Below are positions 23,077 through 36,878 of a stretch of 64,000 bases of DNA, in pieces (position 1 is the first letter of the stretch; the number at the start of each line of letters is the position of its first letter). The stretch spans positions 509,689 through 573,688 of the forward strand of contig BDSI01000068.1 in assembly GCA_003117195.1 (NCBI GenBank). The letters are read 5' to 3'. This stretch comes from Eudorina sp. 2006-703-Eu-15. Its lineage: Eukaryota; Chlorophyta; Chlorophyceae; Chlamydomonadales; Volvocaceae. A program made the translations under genes and the position numbers. The notes beneath the pieces are model-generated. The model was not told the DNA's origin. It did no database searches and was given only the letters and a program-made list of their open reading frames with translations.

Positions 23077-25205
23077 TCACCGCTGCAGCCACCGCAGCGT
23101 CGCCAGGTCGCCGTTGGCCGTCGCAGCGGACACCAGCGCGGAGTGGTCCTGTGTGCGTTGGGAGGCGGCGGGCAGGGTGCGGACCCACGGGTCGGTCAAG
23201 GCTGACATCGTCACTTCGAATGTGATTCCTGGCCCCCCATTGGGCATTCTGCTGCTGCTGCTGCTGCTGCTGCTTTGCGGTATGCTTGGATGGATCTCCG
23301 GATGGGCACCGCACCTCAGGTCATCGCTGCTCAAACCCGATTCGTAGTGGGTCCCCACGCGGGTATCTCCGGGCGACACGCCGCCCCCGGCGACTGCGCC
23401 GCCGGGCCCTGACCCGACCGCGTCCCTTGCTTTTGCAAACCCTGGATGCACTGACCCAAACCCCTCCCTGGACCCAGCTCCTGGACCCAGGGTGCCGCTC
23501 CTGGACACCCAGACTGACCCAGACTGACCCAGATTGACCCAGATTGACCCCAGACTGACCCAGACTGATCCTGATTGAGAAGGGGAGGGATGTCCCTGAC
23601 CCTCGCTCCCAACTCAACCCCGCCCAGATGCCGTCGCCCATTCGGCCCGCCAGGCAGTCCAACGCCGCCGCCACACAGCCCGCCTTCACCGCCTGCAGCA
23701 TCACGCCCGGCCAGATCCCCGCGAGACACCCTCCGGACACGTCGTCGTCGTCGCCACCGCCGCCGCCGCCGCCGCAACCACCACCGCCACCACGGCCGAT
23801 CGATGATACCGGCTGGCCATCCACGCGGCCGGGCGACCCCGCCAGCAGCCACTGCAGCAGCGCCACGTCGCCCGACCCAGCCGCTGGGGGCAGGACCTCC
23901 GACAGGCCTCCCTCCGCGTCGTACCCAAGTGCCTCCTCCAGCCAGATCAGCACCGGCAGGTGCCCCCCGGCGGCGGCGGCGCGCGCCCGCCATGACATCG
24001 AGACGTCCTCCGTCAGTCCGGCGGCGACGAGCGCCCGCCCGCAGGAAACCCAGGTGGCCATGCCTGGCGGCTGCATCCGCCATGTTAAACCTGCCCCGGG
24101 AGGCCAAGCCCGGCTCCGAAACCAAGACATGCAGTACGGCAACATTGCCGGTACGACCGACCTCCCAGGAGAACCGCGGCCCCGCGGCTCGGAGCGGGTA
24201 CCCGCGCGCCGCCAGCCACACCACGCGCTCCGCCGCCGCGTCGGCGTCGCCGCGTCGGCGTGCGCCGGCGGCGCGCGCCGTCAGCGGCAGCCGCGCACGG
24301 CGGCGGGTCACCCCGCTGCACGCGCAGTCCCTCCAGCCACTCCACCTTGGCGCGCCAGTCGGGTGTGGGGCTGCGGGCGGCGGCGGCGAGGACGCGCAGC
24401 GCCTCCGTGTCCGAGAGCCCGTCAGCTCGCTCGCTGCGGCGGGGGCGATTCTGGGGGTCCGAGTACGTGGCGTCAGCTTCGGCGGAAACGGCTTGCTGCC
24501 GGGCGGCCAGGATTTCCCCGTGGAGCTGCTGGAAGGTGCCCAAGGGGCAGCCCTCCGCCGCCGCGAGCAAGAAAGCCATTGACCCCGGAAAGGCATTGGG
24601 CCGCCGCGGCGGCGGCGGCGGCTTCGCCCGCCGTTGCAGGCGAGGTCCACGTGGCCGCCGCGGGTCGCGGCCCGGGCGGCGGCGGTCAGGGCGCCGTCGT
24701 CCCACGCACGATCAGCGGAAGCGGCGGCGTGGAGCACCCATGCGCAGGCCTCCAGGCGGCCGGAGCCCGCGGCGGCAGACAGGGAGTCGACGCCGGGACG
24801 GCAGCCGCGGGCGAACAGCCACTGGCAGGCGGGAATCTGCCCGGCGGCGGCAGCGGGGATGATCAGGCGCTCAACGGGGGCGCACTGCGCGGCCTCGAAC
24901 GCGAACTCCAGGTTGTCCAGCTGCCCGCTGGCAGCAGGCAGGCTGACCAGCTTTCGCCGTTGCGAGAGCGTTAGACCGCGGACCGCGACCTCGGCTCCCC
25001 ATTTCTGCTTGAAAGCAACCGGGTTACATGGCTGCGACAGGCGGACGATGCGGGGGCCCCGGAAAAGCTCCCTTGTATATTTACTCGCAGGAACAAGTCC
25101 AAGTGAACTGCCATTTTGCGGCAAATGTCGCTCAATTTCTTCCAGGAGGTCCGGGACGCAGAACACGGCATTCGCGGCATCCATGGCCGCGTTAGGCGCG
25201 GACAT
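23077..25205 (-). CDS. Ankyrin-repeat protein with F-box-like N-terminus, frame-disrupted
   Basis: A start ATG at 25205 opens MSAPNAAMDAANAVFCVPDL, an F-box-like helical region, then ankyrin-type units (PAAAAGQIPACQWLFARGC, LSAAAGSGRLEACAWVLHAA). By comparison with the intact paralogue at 30958-33165 the coding frame shifts about three times: near 24640 (into SMAFLLAAAEGCPLGTFQQL), near 24310 (back, VVWLAARGYPLRAAG) and near 24040 (AGGHLPVLIWLEEALGYDAE). A GT donor near 23630 leads over an intron with a 10-bp minisatellite to a last exon ending QDHSALVSAATANGDLATL before the stop at 23077. The shifts lie in GC-rich runs, so decay and sequencing error are both possible. Ankyrin proteins bind partner proteins; the F-box-like start would suggest a ubiquitin-ligase adaptor, but this is inference. 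Confidence 0.6.
23508..23569. repeat. 10-bp minisatellite (CCCAGACTGA / CCCAGATTGA)
   Basis: About six tandem decamers lie in the presumed intron of the frame-disrupted ankyrin gene. Confidence 0.85.
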
Positions 25206-28200
25206 CTAGATACCCTAAGTATAAATGCCTTGGTTGTGGGTAAATACGACGGATCTAAATAAAGGAGTTTGCAGTTGCGGGCTTGCGTGCAAGACGCTCA
25301 AAGCTCACAGGTAGCGTTCACCAATATCTATGATAACATAAACAGACTTCAGGATATTCAGTTGATGTAAAAAGTAGACCTCAGAAGTACAAATTGGAGG
25401 ATATGACCGGCAAATTCCTGCCATCGTCGGGCCCCCTCCGTACTGTGAAAGGCAAAAACAATAATACCATGCGCGTAATACTATATCCGAACGATATACT
25501 TCTTAGTGGGAACTTATAAGCGACGGTTGGGGAAGAAGTTGAGTGGCCGTGACTACCGTGCGTGCGTGGGTACGCCTGCGACGGAGACACCCCGGCCATA
25601 AATATTTTTCCGCGATCGAGGTTGCTGTGCCATTCCAGGCGGAACAGCAGAAGCGAACGCAGTACCGTAGGTGGTGCAACCCCGGACAGTCACGGACCTA
25701 CCTGTCACAGGCAGGCACAATTTCGCAGCGTCGAGCATCGACCCTGCGTACCCAACGGCATCGGTTCTAGATAGCTAGGTGATTCTGAACCCAAGCACCT
25801 AGCTAGCATATCGTCGGTGCGCTTGCACGGATGAATTTATTTTTGCAAGTACCTTTCGCGAGGCTGTCGACGCATTTACTGTAAGGTATTTATTTATTGC
25901 AGTTTTTTATTTTCGAGGTACCCTCGACAAAAATAATTTTAGAGCTTTGCGAGGTCGTAAATAAAATGATTATTTATTCGCAACTAATTATGGTATGTAT
26001 CCCTTAAAAAGCCGGCACGTCACGTCACGCGTCGTCCGTCCATCCACGACCTTTCATTACACAGCAGGTCCGCGCGCCTGGCCAAAGACTACGTACACAT
26101 CATTCGCGTTAGTCAAAGCAAAAGGCCATGCATCCATTCATCATCTGCTGACGGCCGAGTAAAGGCCGGGGTGTGCGTGCGTACGACATCATCAGACTCA
26201 TCATCAGACTGAGCCGTGCGTAAAACAACGGTTGGATTACGGCTATCTGTATGTAGTACGTACGTATGTACGTATGTACACACACATGCATAGCCATTAC
26301 TATCAAAACATCTGCACTGCCACGCTAGCTAGCTGTCGACAGTTGATTTAGGCACGACAGCCAAAGTTCCCCCAGCCCTTAATTATAACAACACCAGTTA
26401 GTTGCCATCGGGACCTACCAGAGAAATGATAGAGGACCCAAACAAACGACTCGTGGCTGCGAGCGAGGCCAATTATGCATCATCAGATCGATGGAACAAC
26501 TCAGCAGCAGGGCCCAGGCAGCAGTTATTGCACCGCCGCGCTAGCTCCTGCATTTTTTCCGTCTGCCGAAGGAAACGTGAAGTACGTACGGCGGTGGTCC
26601 CAGAGAACGAACGAAATAGGGCCCTTGCTTCCAAGACGACCAAATCTCACTAGCTAGGTACGTAGCCGATCGGTGACTACTACAGCGTGGACGGTGACTA
26701 CACAAAATTTATTATTACTTGCCTTGTGTGTGCGTGTACGTACGTATCTGCGAAATGCAGAACGCAGAAGTGCCTGTGTGTCTGCCTGTACGACATCTGT
26801 CCCGTACAAGCGAAGACAGGTACGTGCTATAACGGCGGATTATTGCAACGATCGAAGGCAGGCCGCGCGCCGACGTATTACTATTCCAACTAATAAAACA
26901 CCCGCAGATAGAACCAACTAGCAGATAGATGTAGATACGTAGATCCTCAAGCATTCTGCATACTGCAGCAGATACAATCATAATGTCAGCAACAATTGAT
27001 TTTCGCGGGTCGCGGAGGACAGCCAGCAGGTAGTCAGGCAGCAAGGCGGTGACCATACCGACAACGACCGACCGAGCGAGACGACCTATCTAGCTAGGCG
27101 ACCCATCCAGTCCGCCATCTGCTGATGATCCAACGCGCACCTACATACCAGCCATGTGAATGTGCGCACGTACGTCGATATGCTGCCGAGCGACAGCAGC
27201 AGGCAATCTTAGGATACACGCGCACTCATGTGAACAGCGAGACGAACCACCAAGTAAAACTGAGCAAGCAACGAGGGCCGGCAGCCAGCCACGCACCCAC
27301 GCACGCGTGCATGGGAGCCACTATTTACGTAGAGCCACACACGTACGTATGTGTGTGCTCACGCTCGCTCACACGTACATATATATCCTCGCTGGACATA
27401 CAAACAATCCTATCTATTAGGAGGCACCTACCCCCGCCGAAAACGCTTCATTCCCGCTGGGGTGCCGCCCCCAATAAAACGCTATGCTACGCTAATAAGG
27501 TGGAGCCAGCAGCGTACGTAGCTAGGTGTGAGCGAGCGAGGCGCGTGTGGATGGCAAAGGATGGAACGAAGTAAGGGAGCACGTACTTGATGATGAGGCG
27601 GGCGTCGTTGCCCGCTCGCGCACAATCTACGGCATGCCTCCCTATTATTATTTTTAATAAACAACTAACGAAGTAGCGCGTACATGTGTCTCACCTTCCT
27701 CCGTACGTCCAGCTGCGCGTAATTGATCCACGCACGCACACAGCAGCAACAACAACCGCAAAACTTAAGCATGCATCGATAGACAGCAGCGTCGACGACG
27801 ACAGCAGTATATAGATAGCAGCGGATAGATATAGATGAGCGAGCCCTCGGCCACGCACGCACGCAACACACGCGCACGCCCCTGCTGCCTACCTGCCGCC
27901 ATAGATCGATGTGCACCTGCTGCTCCGTCCGTCCTGCCATGCCTTCACCACTGCTGCTGCTAGCGAGCCGTAAATATCCACGCACGCACGTACGCACCAA
28001 CGAACGAAATCAAGTGCGTACGTACATGGTGCACACGTGCGTGCGTGTCCCCGCGAGCCACGGCTCGTTACTCTACTCTAGTTCGTTGTTACCCCCAGCT
28101 ACCTACCCCGCTCATCACGAACGCCACCATACACCTGCGTGCATGCATGTAGCGATCGAGGCGTGTCCAGTGCACGCACGATCGATCGAGTGAGCGCTCA

Positions 28201-30901
28201 TACATCATATGCCTAGATGGACCGTGATTGGGGTGTGAACATACATACACGCAGACGCTCGACGACGACGCTGTTGCGTGCGTGCGTGGGGCAGCAGCGC
28301 GCAGTTGCCGCCGCGGAAACGAAAGGACGCAAGGAAATAAATGCAGCAAACCTACCGCGCACACAGGTAGCTAGCGCAGCAGCGAACCCCGCCTAACTCG
28401 CTCCCGCGCACATACATACACATGAGATCATCACACGTCATCAGCTAGAAACAATATACGTGGGAAAGCAAGTACGCAAATTATCTCACGCTGAAAGATA
28501 CATATCTCGATCGCTCCATACATATTATTTCCATCCCTGCCCGCAAGCAAGCGGTACACGGCAGCATATGTATGCGTTAGACACCCAACAACAGCGACGG
28601 AGCAGGGTTGTTCGGGCGCATGAAGAAGCAAGCCATCCCGCACGCACGCACGTACGCTAGCTGGCTGGAACGAACAAACGATTGATTGGATGATCGACAG
28701 CAGGCTCGCAGCGTTTTCGCTGCTGTATGTAGTGATGTGCGTTCGATTGCAGTCGATTGACCATATATGGCGCCCCTGTACATACAGAGATAGATACATA
28801 CGTAGGCAGCCAGCCATTGGATCTCTGGCAGCAGCGCGCGCGCGGTATGGAGTTTGGGATCCGGCGGAGCGGCCGATGGATCGATGGAGGAAAGCTAGCG
28901 GTAGGTGGATTAATGCAGCTAGATAGCTCGCTAGCTAGGCTCAGCGAACCTCGCGATACCGCCACCCCTACCTGCTGCGTGCCCTCTATCTCGGCAACAT
29001 AACAACGTTCTCGGGCACCAGAGGCATTCCTAGCATTCTTAAACGTTCCCAACACCGTACCCAAACCGCTTCTACTTTGGTAGGGCTCCTAAATCACGCT
29101 AGGGTTGTCGGTTTGCCCAGCCAGCGTGCGTATTATTATGATTATTGTTGTTGTTGTAATGAAACTCGTTATATCAACGATGTGCGACGCAACTCTAGGA
29201 CCACGCACATGTACGTATGTAATTTCAAAACCAGCATGCACAAGCAGATAGAAGTGGTTGGCCATACAGGGCCATGCATGTTGCGGTGACGGGAGGTGCA
29301 TCGGTAGGTCGGTAGGCCACGCACGCAGGAAGGGCACGAAGAACCCATCACCATACATGACCTCGCTCTCCGTACTCTCCTAGCCATCCATCCCGTCCCG
29401 TCCCCTCATATCAAGAAACGCCTCGGTTAAGAACCGACCGTGGCGTACAAGTACTACTAAAACTATTTAGCGTGTCAATTCTGCTCCAAGGGCGGAGTGT
29501 CCGATGCACACATGCGTGACCATGAATTTTATGACGGCGTACGTACAAAGTCGTGCACATATACACCGCCGGCGCCCCGCACACATGTATGTGTGCGCCA
29601 GGCTAACTCTCCTGCCCCATTCCTCTTCCTGCCTCCATCCATGCACCAGTTTACGTTACTACTGAGGTCGGTGGGCTACATACCCAGCTATCTACTAGCT
29701 AGGAGGTAAGCGCCCGGCCACAAGTAACACCGACGTACGACTCTATCTGTGCTCACTGTACACCCTAGCCGGCTTCTGGCAGCGCTGCCAAAAAGGCTCA
29801 CGGGCCTACCTCCAGTTTTCCCGCCGGCGGTAATAACCTTGCCCATGATGGGACGCCCCGGGTCGGTGCAAATAATGATAGGGGAAATGACCACGCCACC
29901 CCTTAGTTCCCCACCCCGCCCCTTAATAAACGCCAGGCTCCGGCCGACGTACTGTCGGTCATTAGCATGAATATTACGTATCCTGCGCCGCAAATACAAC
30001 ACGACGGACTAAGCGACCCAGAAACGCACGCACGCACGCAGCCCACACATAACTCACCGGGCACCTGTCCAATGCACGGCGGCTGCATAGTAAATGGCGG
30101 AACACCTACGTAGGACGAAAGAAGCGCCTCGATCACCCAACAAAGGCAATAACGAACAAGTATGATGAGCCACATACACACCGACGCACCACACACCTGT
30201 TTGCGCTGCAAACACATACACACACCCAACCGAACTCTCGGATGCATGCGGACAACCCTTGACATCGTGCATACATGTCATCAGTCGCGTGCATGCACCG
30301 AGCCAGCCAGTGTAATGCGCAATCAAAATAACTGGAACGCGCCGGCGACAACCACACGTGCTACACACGCAAGCAACCAACCGGCGGCATAGATCACGGC
30401 CACACACGCAACCGACCGGCGGCATAGATCACGACCACACATGCATGCATGCAACCGACCGGCGGCATAGATCACGACCAGACACGCAAGCAACCGACTA
30501 AACAGACCGGCGGCATAGATCACGACCACAGATATAGTCGAGTTGATCGACCTTTCGAAGTGCCGCACACAGCACGTGCGTGTAGCATACATCTTGTCTC
30601 TCGCTCTCGACAGAGAACTGGGAAACTGGGAAACAAGCAAATCATTGGCTTACGACACCGATGGCGGCTACCCAAGAGGCTGCGGGGTGGCCCCCTGGCC
30701 CCCTGCAAGTATTTGCCAGCAGACGGATTTGCCACACGCAAGTAAGGTCGTTCGTCCGCTCGTCCGCATATATACGTCGCCCACCGTCCATCGCACGCTG
30801 TTGTATCTCCATGGTTTCTTGCTACCTGCTTGAGCTACGTGCATACTTTCATCAATAAGTCCTTCTATCTACGCGCCCCACATACACCCATAATACAGCT
30901 T
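25206..30901. other. Long gene-poor region with short palindromic and tandem words
   Basis: No exon stood out; all open frames are short and compositionally biased. The sequence is unusually rich in CGTACGTA, CTAGCTAG, ACGCACGC and GATCGATC runs, with scattered GCAGCAGCAG. A 10-bp inverted repeat (25772-25781 with 25796-25805) and an AT-rich stretch (25850-25990) are present. A four-copy tandem repeat lies at 30376-30535. It is about 5.7 kb long. Confidence 0.5.
30376..30535. repeat. Tandem repeat, four copies of a ~40-base unit
   Basis: The core ACCGGCGGCATAGATCACG (followed by GCC/ACC and ACACACGCAA) recurs four times with small length changes between copies (units starting near 30379, 30415, 30458 and 30506). 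Confidence 0.85.
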
Positions 30902-30906
30902 TTACA
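30902..30906 (-). terminator. TGTAA poly(A) signal of the intact ankyrin gene
   Basis: TGTAA on the minus strand lies 52 bases past the stop at 30958, in the position expected for a green-algal poly(A) signal. Confidence 0.6.
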
Positions 30907-30957
30907 CCCAAGCGCAAGTCAGTGCATCATCACTCCCTGCCTCATCCCTGGGTCCTG

Positions 30958-33165
30958 CTAGCTGCTGCTCCGTGCAATTTCCACGAGCTCCACCCATTCG
31001 TGAACCCGTGCGGCCTCCTCGCCCTTTTTCAACGCCCCATCGCGCTCTGCTCTCTGCACCGCGCCGCGGACGTCCGCAGGGCAGCACCCCGCCTCCTCCA
31101 CCAGCCAGCTCAGCACCGGCAGCGGGTCATGGAGCCACAGGCAGGCCTCGAAGAACCGCTCGTCCGGCATGTACGGCACATGACGCTGCAACCAGCGCAG
31201 GGTGTGCAGGTCCGATTGGGCGGCCGCGATCCGGTACAGGTGGGCTGGGTCCTGCATGGGGCCGCAAGAAAGGCAGGGTGCAGTGGGGCGCGTGGGTGGA
31301 TGGCCGCTTGTGATGACGAGGGTCTATCATACATGCCGGGCGGGGCATGAAGTAAGGCACAGCAGGCAGGAGAGTGCGTGCTCGCAGCATGTATCAGCTT
31401 TGTACGGCCTCAACGCTCAACCCTAATATGGCTGTTTTCTCTTCTAGGCATTAACCCAGACATACACACAACAAACTAACATGCCCGTGGAAACATAGCG
31501 TCATATATATGCGGTTTGAGGTTGGGGTCAGTCACTCACCCCCGTTGGGCAGCCGAATTTCACCAGCAGCATCTCCAGCGCCGCCCTGCAGCCGCCCGCC
31601 ACTGCCGCCGCCATGTCCGAGCGACTGAGCTCACATCTGTGCGCCAGCAGCAAGGACAACAACGGCAGGTGGCCGTGCTCCGCCGCCTGACCCACCAGGT
31701 TCCCCGCCGACCGGATGTTGTGACCTAGTTCCGCCATAACCCAGTAGAGCACTGAGAGCTGGCCACCCACGACCGCTGCACTCGAGACATAGCCAAGGGA
31801 TGTGGAGGAAAGCTTGCCCGTGCTCCAAAGCGCCTGCAGGAATTCAAGGTCTCCGCACTGAGCAGCATCAATGGCCATGCATTCGAACATCTCCGGCGCG
31901 ACCCCATCCTGTGCTGCCAGAAAGCGCAGCACAGCCATCTTACTGCTGCCAGCGGATTGACCAACGCACGAGACCCACTTCCAGGTCAACTCCAGCGGAT
32001 AACCGCAACTCAGCAGCCACTTGATTCGGTCCAGAGCGTCGCTGGAGCGCAGCAGCCCAGCCTGGTGCACTGCCTCAGTCGACTTCGGATAGCCGAGCTG
32101 CTCCAGCCACTGCACCTTGGCCATCCAGTCGGGGGTAGGGCTGCAGGCCGCTGCAGCCAGAATATCGATGCCAGAGGCCCGGGAAGGCTGCCAAGGCTGC
32201 TGCTCGCAGAACCACTCATGGTGCAAGCGGCTTAGAGTGCCCAGATCGCACCCCTCTGCCGCAGCACGCAGCAGTTGATGCTTATCAGGGGCGGTTTGGG
32301 GCTCGCAAACCTGCTTTCCGGCACGGTGCGTCGTCAGCAGCCAGTCCATTAGGCCCACATGGCCCCCTCGGATGGCCTCTTGCGGAGCGCAATCGCTCCA
32401 GGGGCAGCCGCTTTCCAACAGCCACTCGCACACGTTAATGTGGCCTGCCCGCGCGGCCGCCTCGATGCACAAGCTGCTCCAGGGGCAGCCTTCTGCGCGC
32501 AGCCACTCGCACATAGGCAGCTGACCAGCGGCCGCAGCTGCGCGCATGCAGGCCTCAGTCAGGCTGCAGTCAGTCACTTTCAAGGCCACTTTCAGGTTGT
32601 CAATCACGCCGCTCGCCGCTGTAAGGCAAATCAGCTGCTCCCGCTTGCGCAGTGTCAGTTTATCGACCACGCCAGGGCTGGTCCAGTGCTTAGCGAACAC
32701 TTCCTCGGGGCAGGGCTGAGATAGATGTATAATGGCAACAGAGGGATTAATCGCCCGCAGAATATCCAGCGATTGACGGTTGACGAGCCGGACGATGCAG
32801 GCGAGATGATTGATGGGCACGAAGGCAGCCACCAAGTCTAAAACATCTGTCAGAGATGTTGTAGATGTTGGCGCTGAGCTCAATGCGGATGGATCGTCTT
32901 GGTCCCCATCTATTCCCGTACTGATGACGCGGTTGCTGTCGGTCTCTGCGACACAGCTTTTGTCATCATCGGGCAGTGACCCGGGTTGGAATGTCGCTTG
33001 GGCGATACTGTCGCCGCAATGCAAGGAGCTGGAAGGTGTTTCGTCGTCGTCGTTGCCGAGATAATTGTTTGAGCCAAGCCAGACTGCTGTTGCATCTTCA
33101 AGATCAGGCTGGCAACTGTTGTTCCACTTTACATCAATCTTGTTGTTATGGTCGCACTGAGGCAT
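30958..33165 (-). CDS. Ankyrin-repeat protein with F-box-like N-terminus (intact)
   Basis: Two exons: 31540-33165 and 30958-31251, joined by a GT-AG intron in phase 0; 639 residues from the ATG at 33165. Residues about 1-85 are acidic and disordered. Residues about 95-150 (SLTDVLDLVAAFVPINHLAC, IVRLVNRQSLDILRAI) look F-box-like. From about residue 170 ankyrin-type units follow: AAAAAGQLPMCEWLRAEGCP, AAARAGHINVCEWLLESGCP, AIRGGHVGLMDWLLTTH, AAAEGCDLGTLSRLHHEW, MAIDAAQCGDLEFLQALWS, QAAEHGHLPLLSLLLAHRC. The last exon adds RIAAAQSDLHTLRWLQRHVP. It is a paralogue of the gene at 23077-25205. It is likely a protein-binding adaptor; the target is unknown. A TGTAA signal lies 52 bases downstream. Confidence 0.8.
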
Positions 33166-34127
33166 ACACCTACGTACGTTAATGAAGCCGGGCAGCGACG
33201 GATATATAACATACAGCTGTAACAGCAATGATGCAAGGCCAAGCGACGGTGGTGTATCTCATTTTCGCCGGTAAGTAGGAACCAGTGTGCAGCAGCACAC
33301 AATTATGGCCGTAGTGCGGAAAACGTAGATAAATTATGACATTCATCTAATGTGCGCCCGACACAGATTATTATTATGATTATGTTTATGATCATTATTC
33401 ATGATTACGAGTAAGGGGCAAAACGACTTACGCTGAAAAAAGAAAAATGCGGTACGTCACAGGGGCAAAAAATGGAGAGCAGCCCCCTCAGGAACGTTTG
33501 ACCGTGAGAATGCTGGGTGCTTGTCAACTGGATAAACTGGAAACGCTTCGCTATGTGGCTGTTTCCTTTAACGCACTTGATTCATTCGAGCCTTGCTTTG
33601 CGATGTTATACCAGGTAGCAGAACGATGGTCTTTGTCCATTCACATGGGCCGGGGTATTTTTTGGAATTGTTGTAAAAAATCATTTTTGGCCGCTCCCCC
33701 CAATAAGGCACACCAACTCCACGTATATTATTATTATCATTATTCACTATTATAATTTATCATCATATTGTTATCATTATCATCATATTCTTGTTAGCCA
33801 TCTACCTGTCGCGCACGTGAAGGGGCTCGCCAGGTGTCTCGGAATGCAGCGTTTGAGTTATTTGCTCGCAGGCCGAAGTACGCGATTTGCGACAACCCGT
33901 CGCGATGAAGTGCTGGTGCGCAAGTGAGCCTGCGTGTGCAAGGTAAGTGTGGGATTAAGCATACGTGCATGTCAAATGTAAAATAAATAGATACACCACA
34001 ACGGACGGTGCGTGCACCATGGTGGCGTGCGCAGTTTCGTTTCAGCAGTGTGTGTGGGGTGTTGAGGAGGCTGCTGCAGCTGTCACGGTCACCGATGACC
34101 CGCGGGGTGCACTACTGCATTACATAC

Positions 34128-34165
34128 ACGGTCGTAATATAACAACGAACATATATTACGACCGT
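34128..34165. repeat. Perfect 13-bp inverted repeat
   Basis: The arms 34128-34140 and 34153-34165 (ACGGTCGTAATAT and its complement) flank a 12-base loop. It lies just after sequence related to a LINE 3' end. Confidence 0.75.
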
Positions 34166-35374
34166 TATTGCGTTAGAGTGAAACAATACGCGCTGCATAT
34201 AATCGCTGTGCATATTGATTATTATTCGTTGCTGCTCTTTTGTGGATTACGGGCAATCAAGCCCCTGCAATGAAGCACAGGATACTTCGGGTAAGAAAAA
34301 CCAAGCGCTGGTCAAGACCCAACACGTGCTATACATGTGTTACCGAAGGAGCAGGCACTTGCATACACGCACCAGTCAGCCCACCGATCCGTGCATCAAT
34401 ATATAGTGGAACGGTCTAGTAAACGGTTTACCTTTCTTACCTGCATATGTCCCCGCCCCATCATTCCCGTCCTATCCATCATTAGTATTAGTATAAGCGG
34501 GTTGATTTCATCCATCCAGCCAGCCAGCCAGCCAGGCCTACCTTGCCCTTCCAGAAGAAGGCAGAAAAGACCTGTCGTTCTGTAATATACACAGGAAGAA
34601 TCCATGGAAACGCCTTGCTTGAACGCTCGGTGCGTGTTATATATCCTGCTTGGACATCCTGCAGTGACACATAAATAGGCATACACATACATAAGTCCGA
34701 ACGTACAGCAAAACAACACCTGGATAACACGCATAAGTCGGTACACCTTCATGTACCACCTTCATGTCCCACCTTCATGTACCGTCATGGCAAGCAGGCA
34801 TGTACGCATGCGGGCTGCATATCGGCTCCAAGGACAAGAGCCGGCAGTCATAGGTATGGTATTGTATACAGCCACATACTTATTTACTTGCCCAAGTAAG
34901 CTATCTAGCTAGCTAGCGAATAGTAATCACTACGACACATTAAAAAAATATGTGTGTATGGTATATGTATGTGTGTGATGGCACACGGCTACACACGGTA
35001 ACTAGCTGCAACGTTCGTCTCCCTAGATGGATGTACGTATGTGGACGCAGTGTTGGCCGCAGCGAGCAGCAGCAGCAGCAGCAAGGTGCCCGTCGCGCCC
35101 CATGAAATGTGCACGCCACATCCAGACACATGCATGCAGGCATTGGACGCAAAAGCGCACACTACGTGCCAAATGGCGGATGCTCCCCCAGGACCTAAGA
35201 CGCATATGTATGCCACGTATGAATTTAACTCTTAGGACGGAATCAAATCAGTCGTACATGCTCTTTGAATTCACGGTTCGCGTCACACATGACATTCCTA
35301 TATCATGTGATACACAACCTCCGGAGATGGGACGGCATGGCTGACGGAGGCCTCTTCCTTCGTAGATAGCCCTA

Positions 35375-35550
35375 ACGCGGTATGTACTTCCCAAGGCGCG
35401 CGTCTCCTCTAGTCGCACAAGTGGGGATGCGGCCCTTCACGCCCTTCTCCTTCCCCCGCAAAGGGAGGGGCGTGCTTCGACGGTCTTTCCGTTACGGCTG
35501 GGTTGTCAGCCCTTCGCCGTCAGGCCCGGTCTGATACGTAATGATCTCCA
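35375..35550 (+). mobile_element. Diverged LINE 3' end related to the CA-tailed family
   Basis: It shares the layout and pieces of copies A-C: ACGCCCTTCTCCTTCCCCCG, a GGGAGGGGCGTGCTTCGACGG hairpin side, CGGTCTTTCCG, then GGCCCGGTCTGATACGTAATG. Only the 3' UTR-like end is present and there is no (CA)n tail. Confidence 0.5.
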
Positions 35551-36878
35551 CACAATTACCGCGACCGTGACTATCAGCCCGGTAACGATAAATGTCGACA
35601 CAGCACTGCGTCATTCCCCATTCATGGCGTCTTTTGTTCTTATTGCAGAAATGCTTTCGATCCAGGTTGCACGTGCGCTGAACTGGCAGCTCTGTCAAGG
35701 CCGTAGTGAGTAGCATGTATTAGGCCCGGCATCGCTGACCCGCAACGCCCGTATTGATTTCAATATGTAGATCTTGATGATGGACACCCAAAATGATTAT
35801 AAAGTGATAGACTCTGATGTTGGAGTTTACAGAATGGATGATATACGCAACGGGCGAAACAGGCGGCGAATGGACACGTACCTCTGTCAAATGTAATCTC
35901 CACAGTTTGAAAGACGGGACTGCAACCACCACGCTTTCCGTGCGCTCAGAGGAACTGCCTTCGTCTGTTCCGGCTGACTTCTGACTTGCCCAATCAAAGA
36001 TTGAATGTACATCAAGGCATCCTTAAGGGAATAAGTACAGTTTTTGACGCCTTTGAGCCTAACACACAATTTGGTCAGGCCGATACGGCAAGAGTTGAAC
36101 GGCAGGCGTACAGAGAACACGATTGATTTCGCAATGAATGAATATACAATGTAATGGAAGATAATTATGGCCGTTTTCAATTCTAATGTCCGATTTCAAT
36201 GACGTTTTTACGCTTTCAGGTGTCAGGGGTCCTTTATATATGCCTATCAGTATGTTTCCAATCAGCTACCACTAAGTCCACATTCGAAATATCTCACAAG
36301 AACACGTGTCGTTTGTTGCAGACAAAGCGTAATTAAGTTCTATTTATAACATATTGCAAAAGGTATTATTGAAAGCATGGGTATCGGGGAAGATCGTAAG
36401 GCCCCATTGGAAACGTCGGACCACTAGTGCGCCTCTAACTGCGTCCATATTTATGGGATGCCCCGGACCAGCCCATAAATTTTATGTGACCTCTAACTCC
36501 TTGGCGCGGAAATTGTAGGACGTCCATTTTAAATTTCATTGACACAATCATTGTTGGAGTGTTTCTCCCTTTTCCTTTGACTTCACTGGCTTGACCGCCG
36601 AAGGCAGACCGCTGACCCGAGACAACATCTGTGACGACATGGCCAACAACAGGAGCTTAAGCAATTGGAGTCTGCGCATTTTGTTACCTGTAATAAAAGA
36701 ATTATGACTTGGTGCATATTTTTACACTTCGCGCCCTGCTTTGGTTTCGGGGCGGCCACTAATTGGAAACATGCGCACCACTAGAGCACCTCTAGTGTAC
36801 CACCAAAATTTGGGAGGTCAACTTAGAGGCTCCTGATTGGAAACATACTGTATGGTGTCAAGTCTCGAGACTTGAGAC

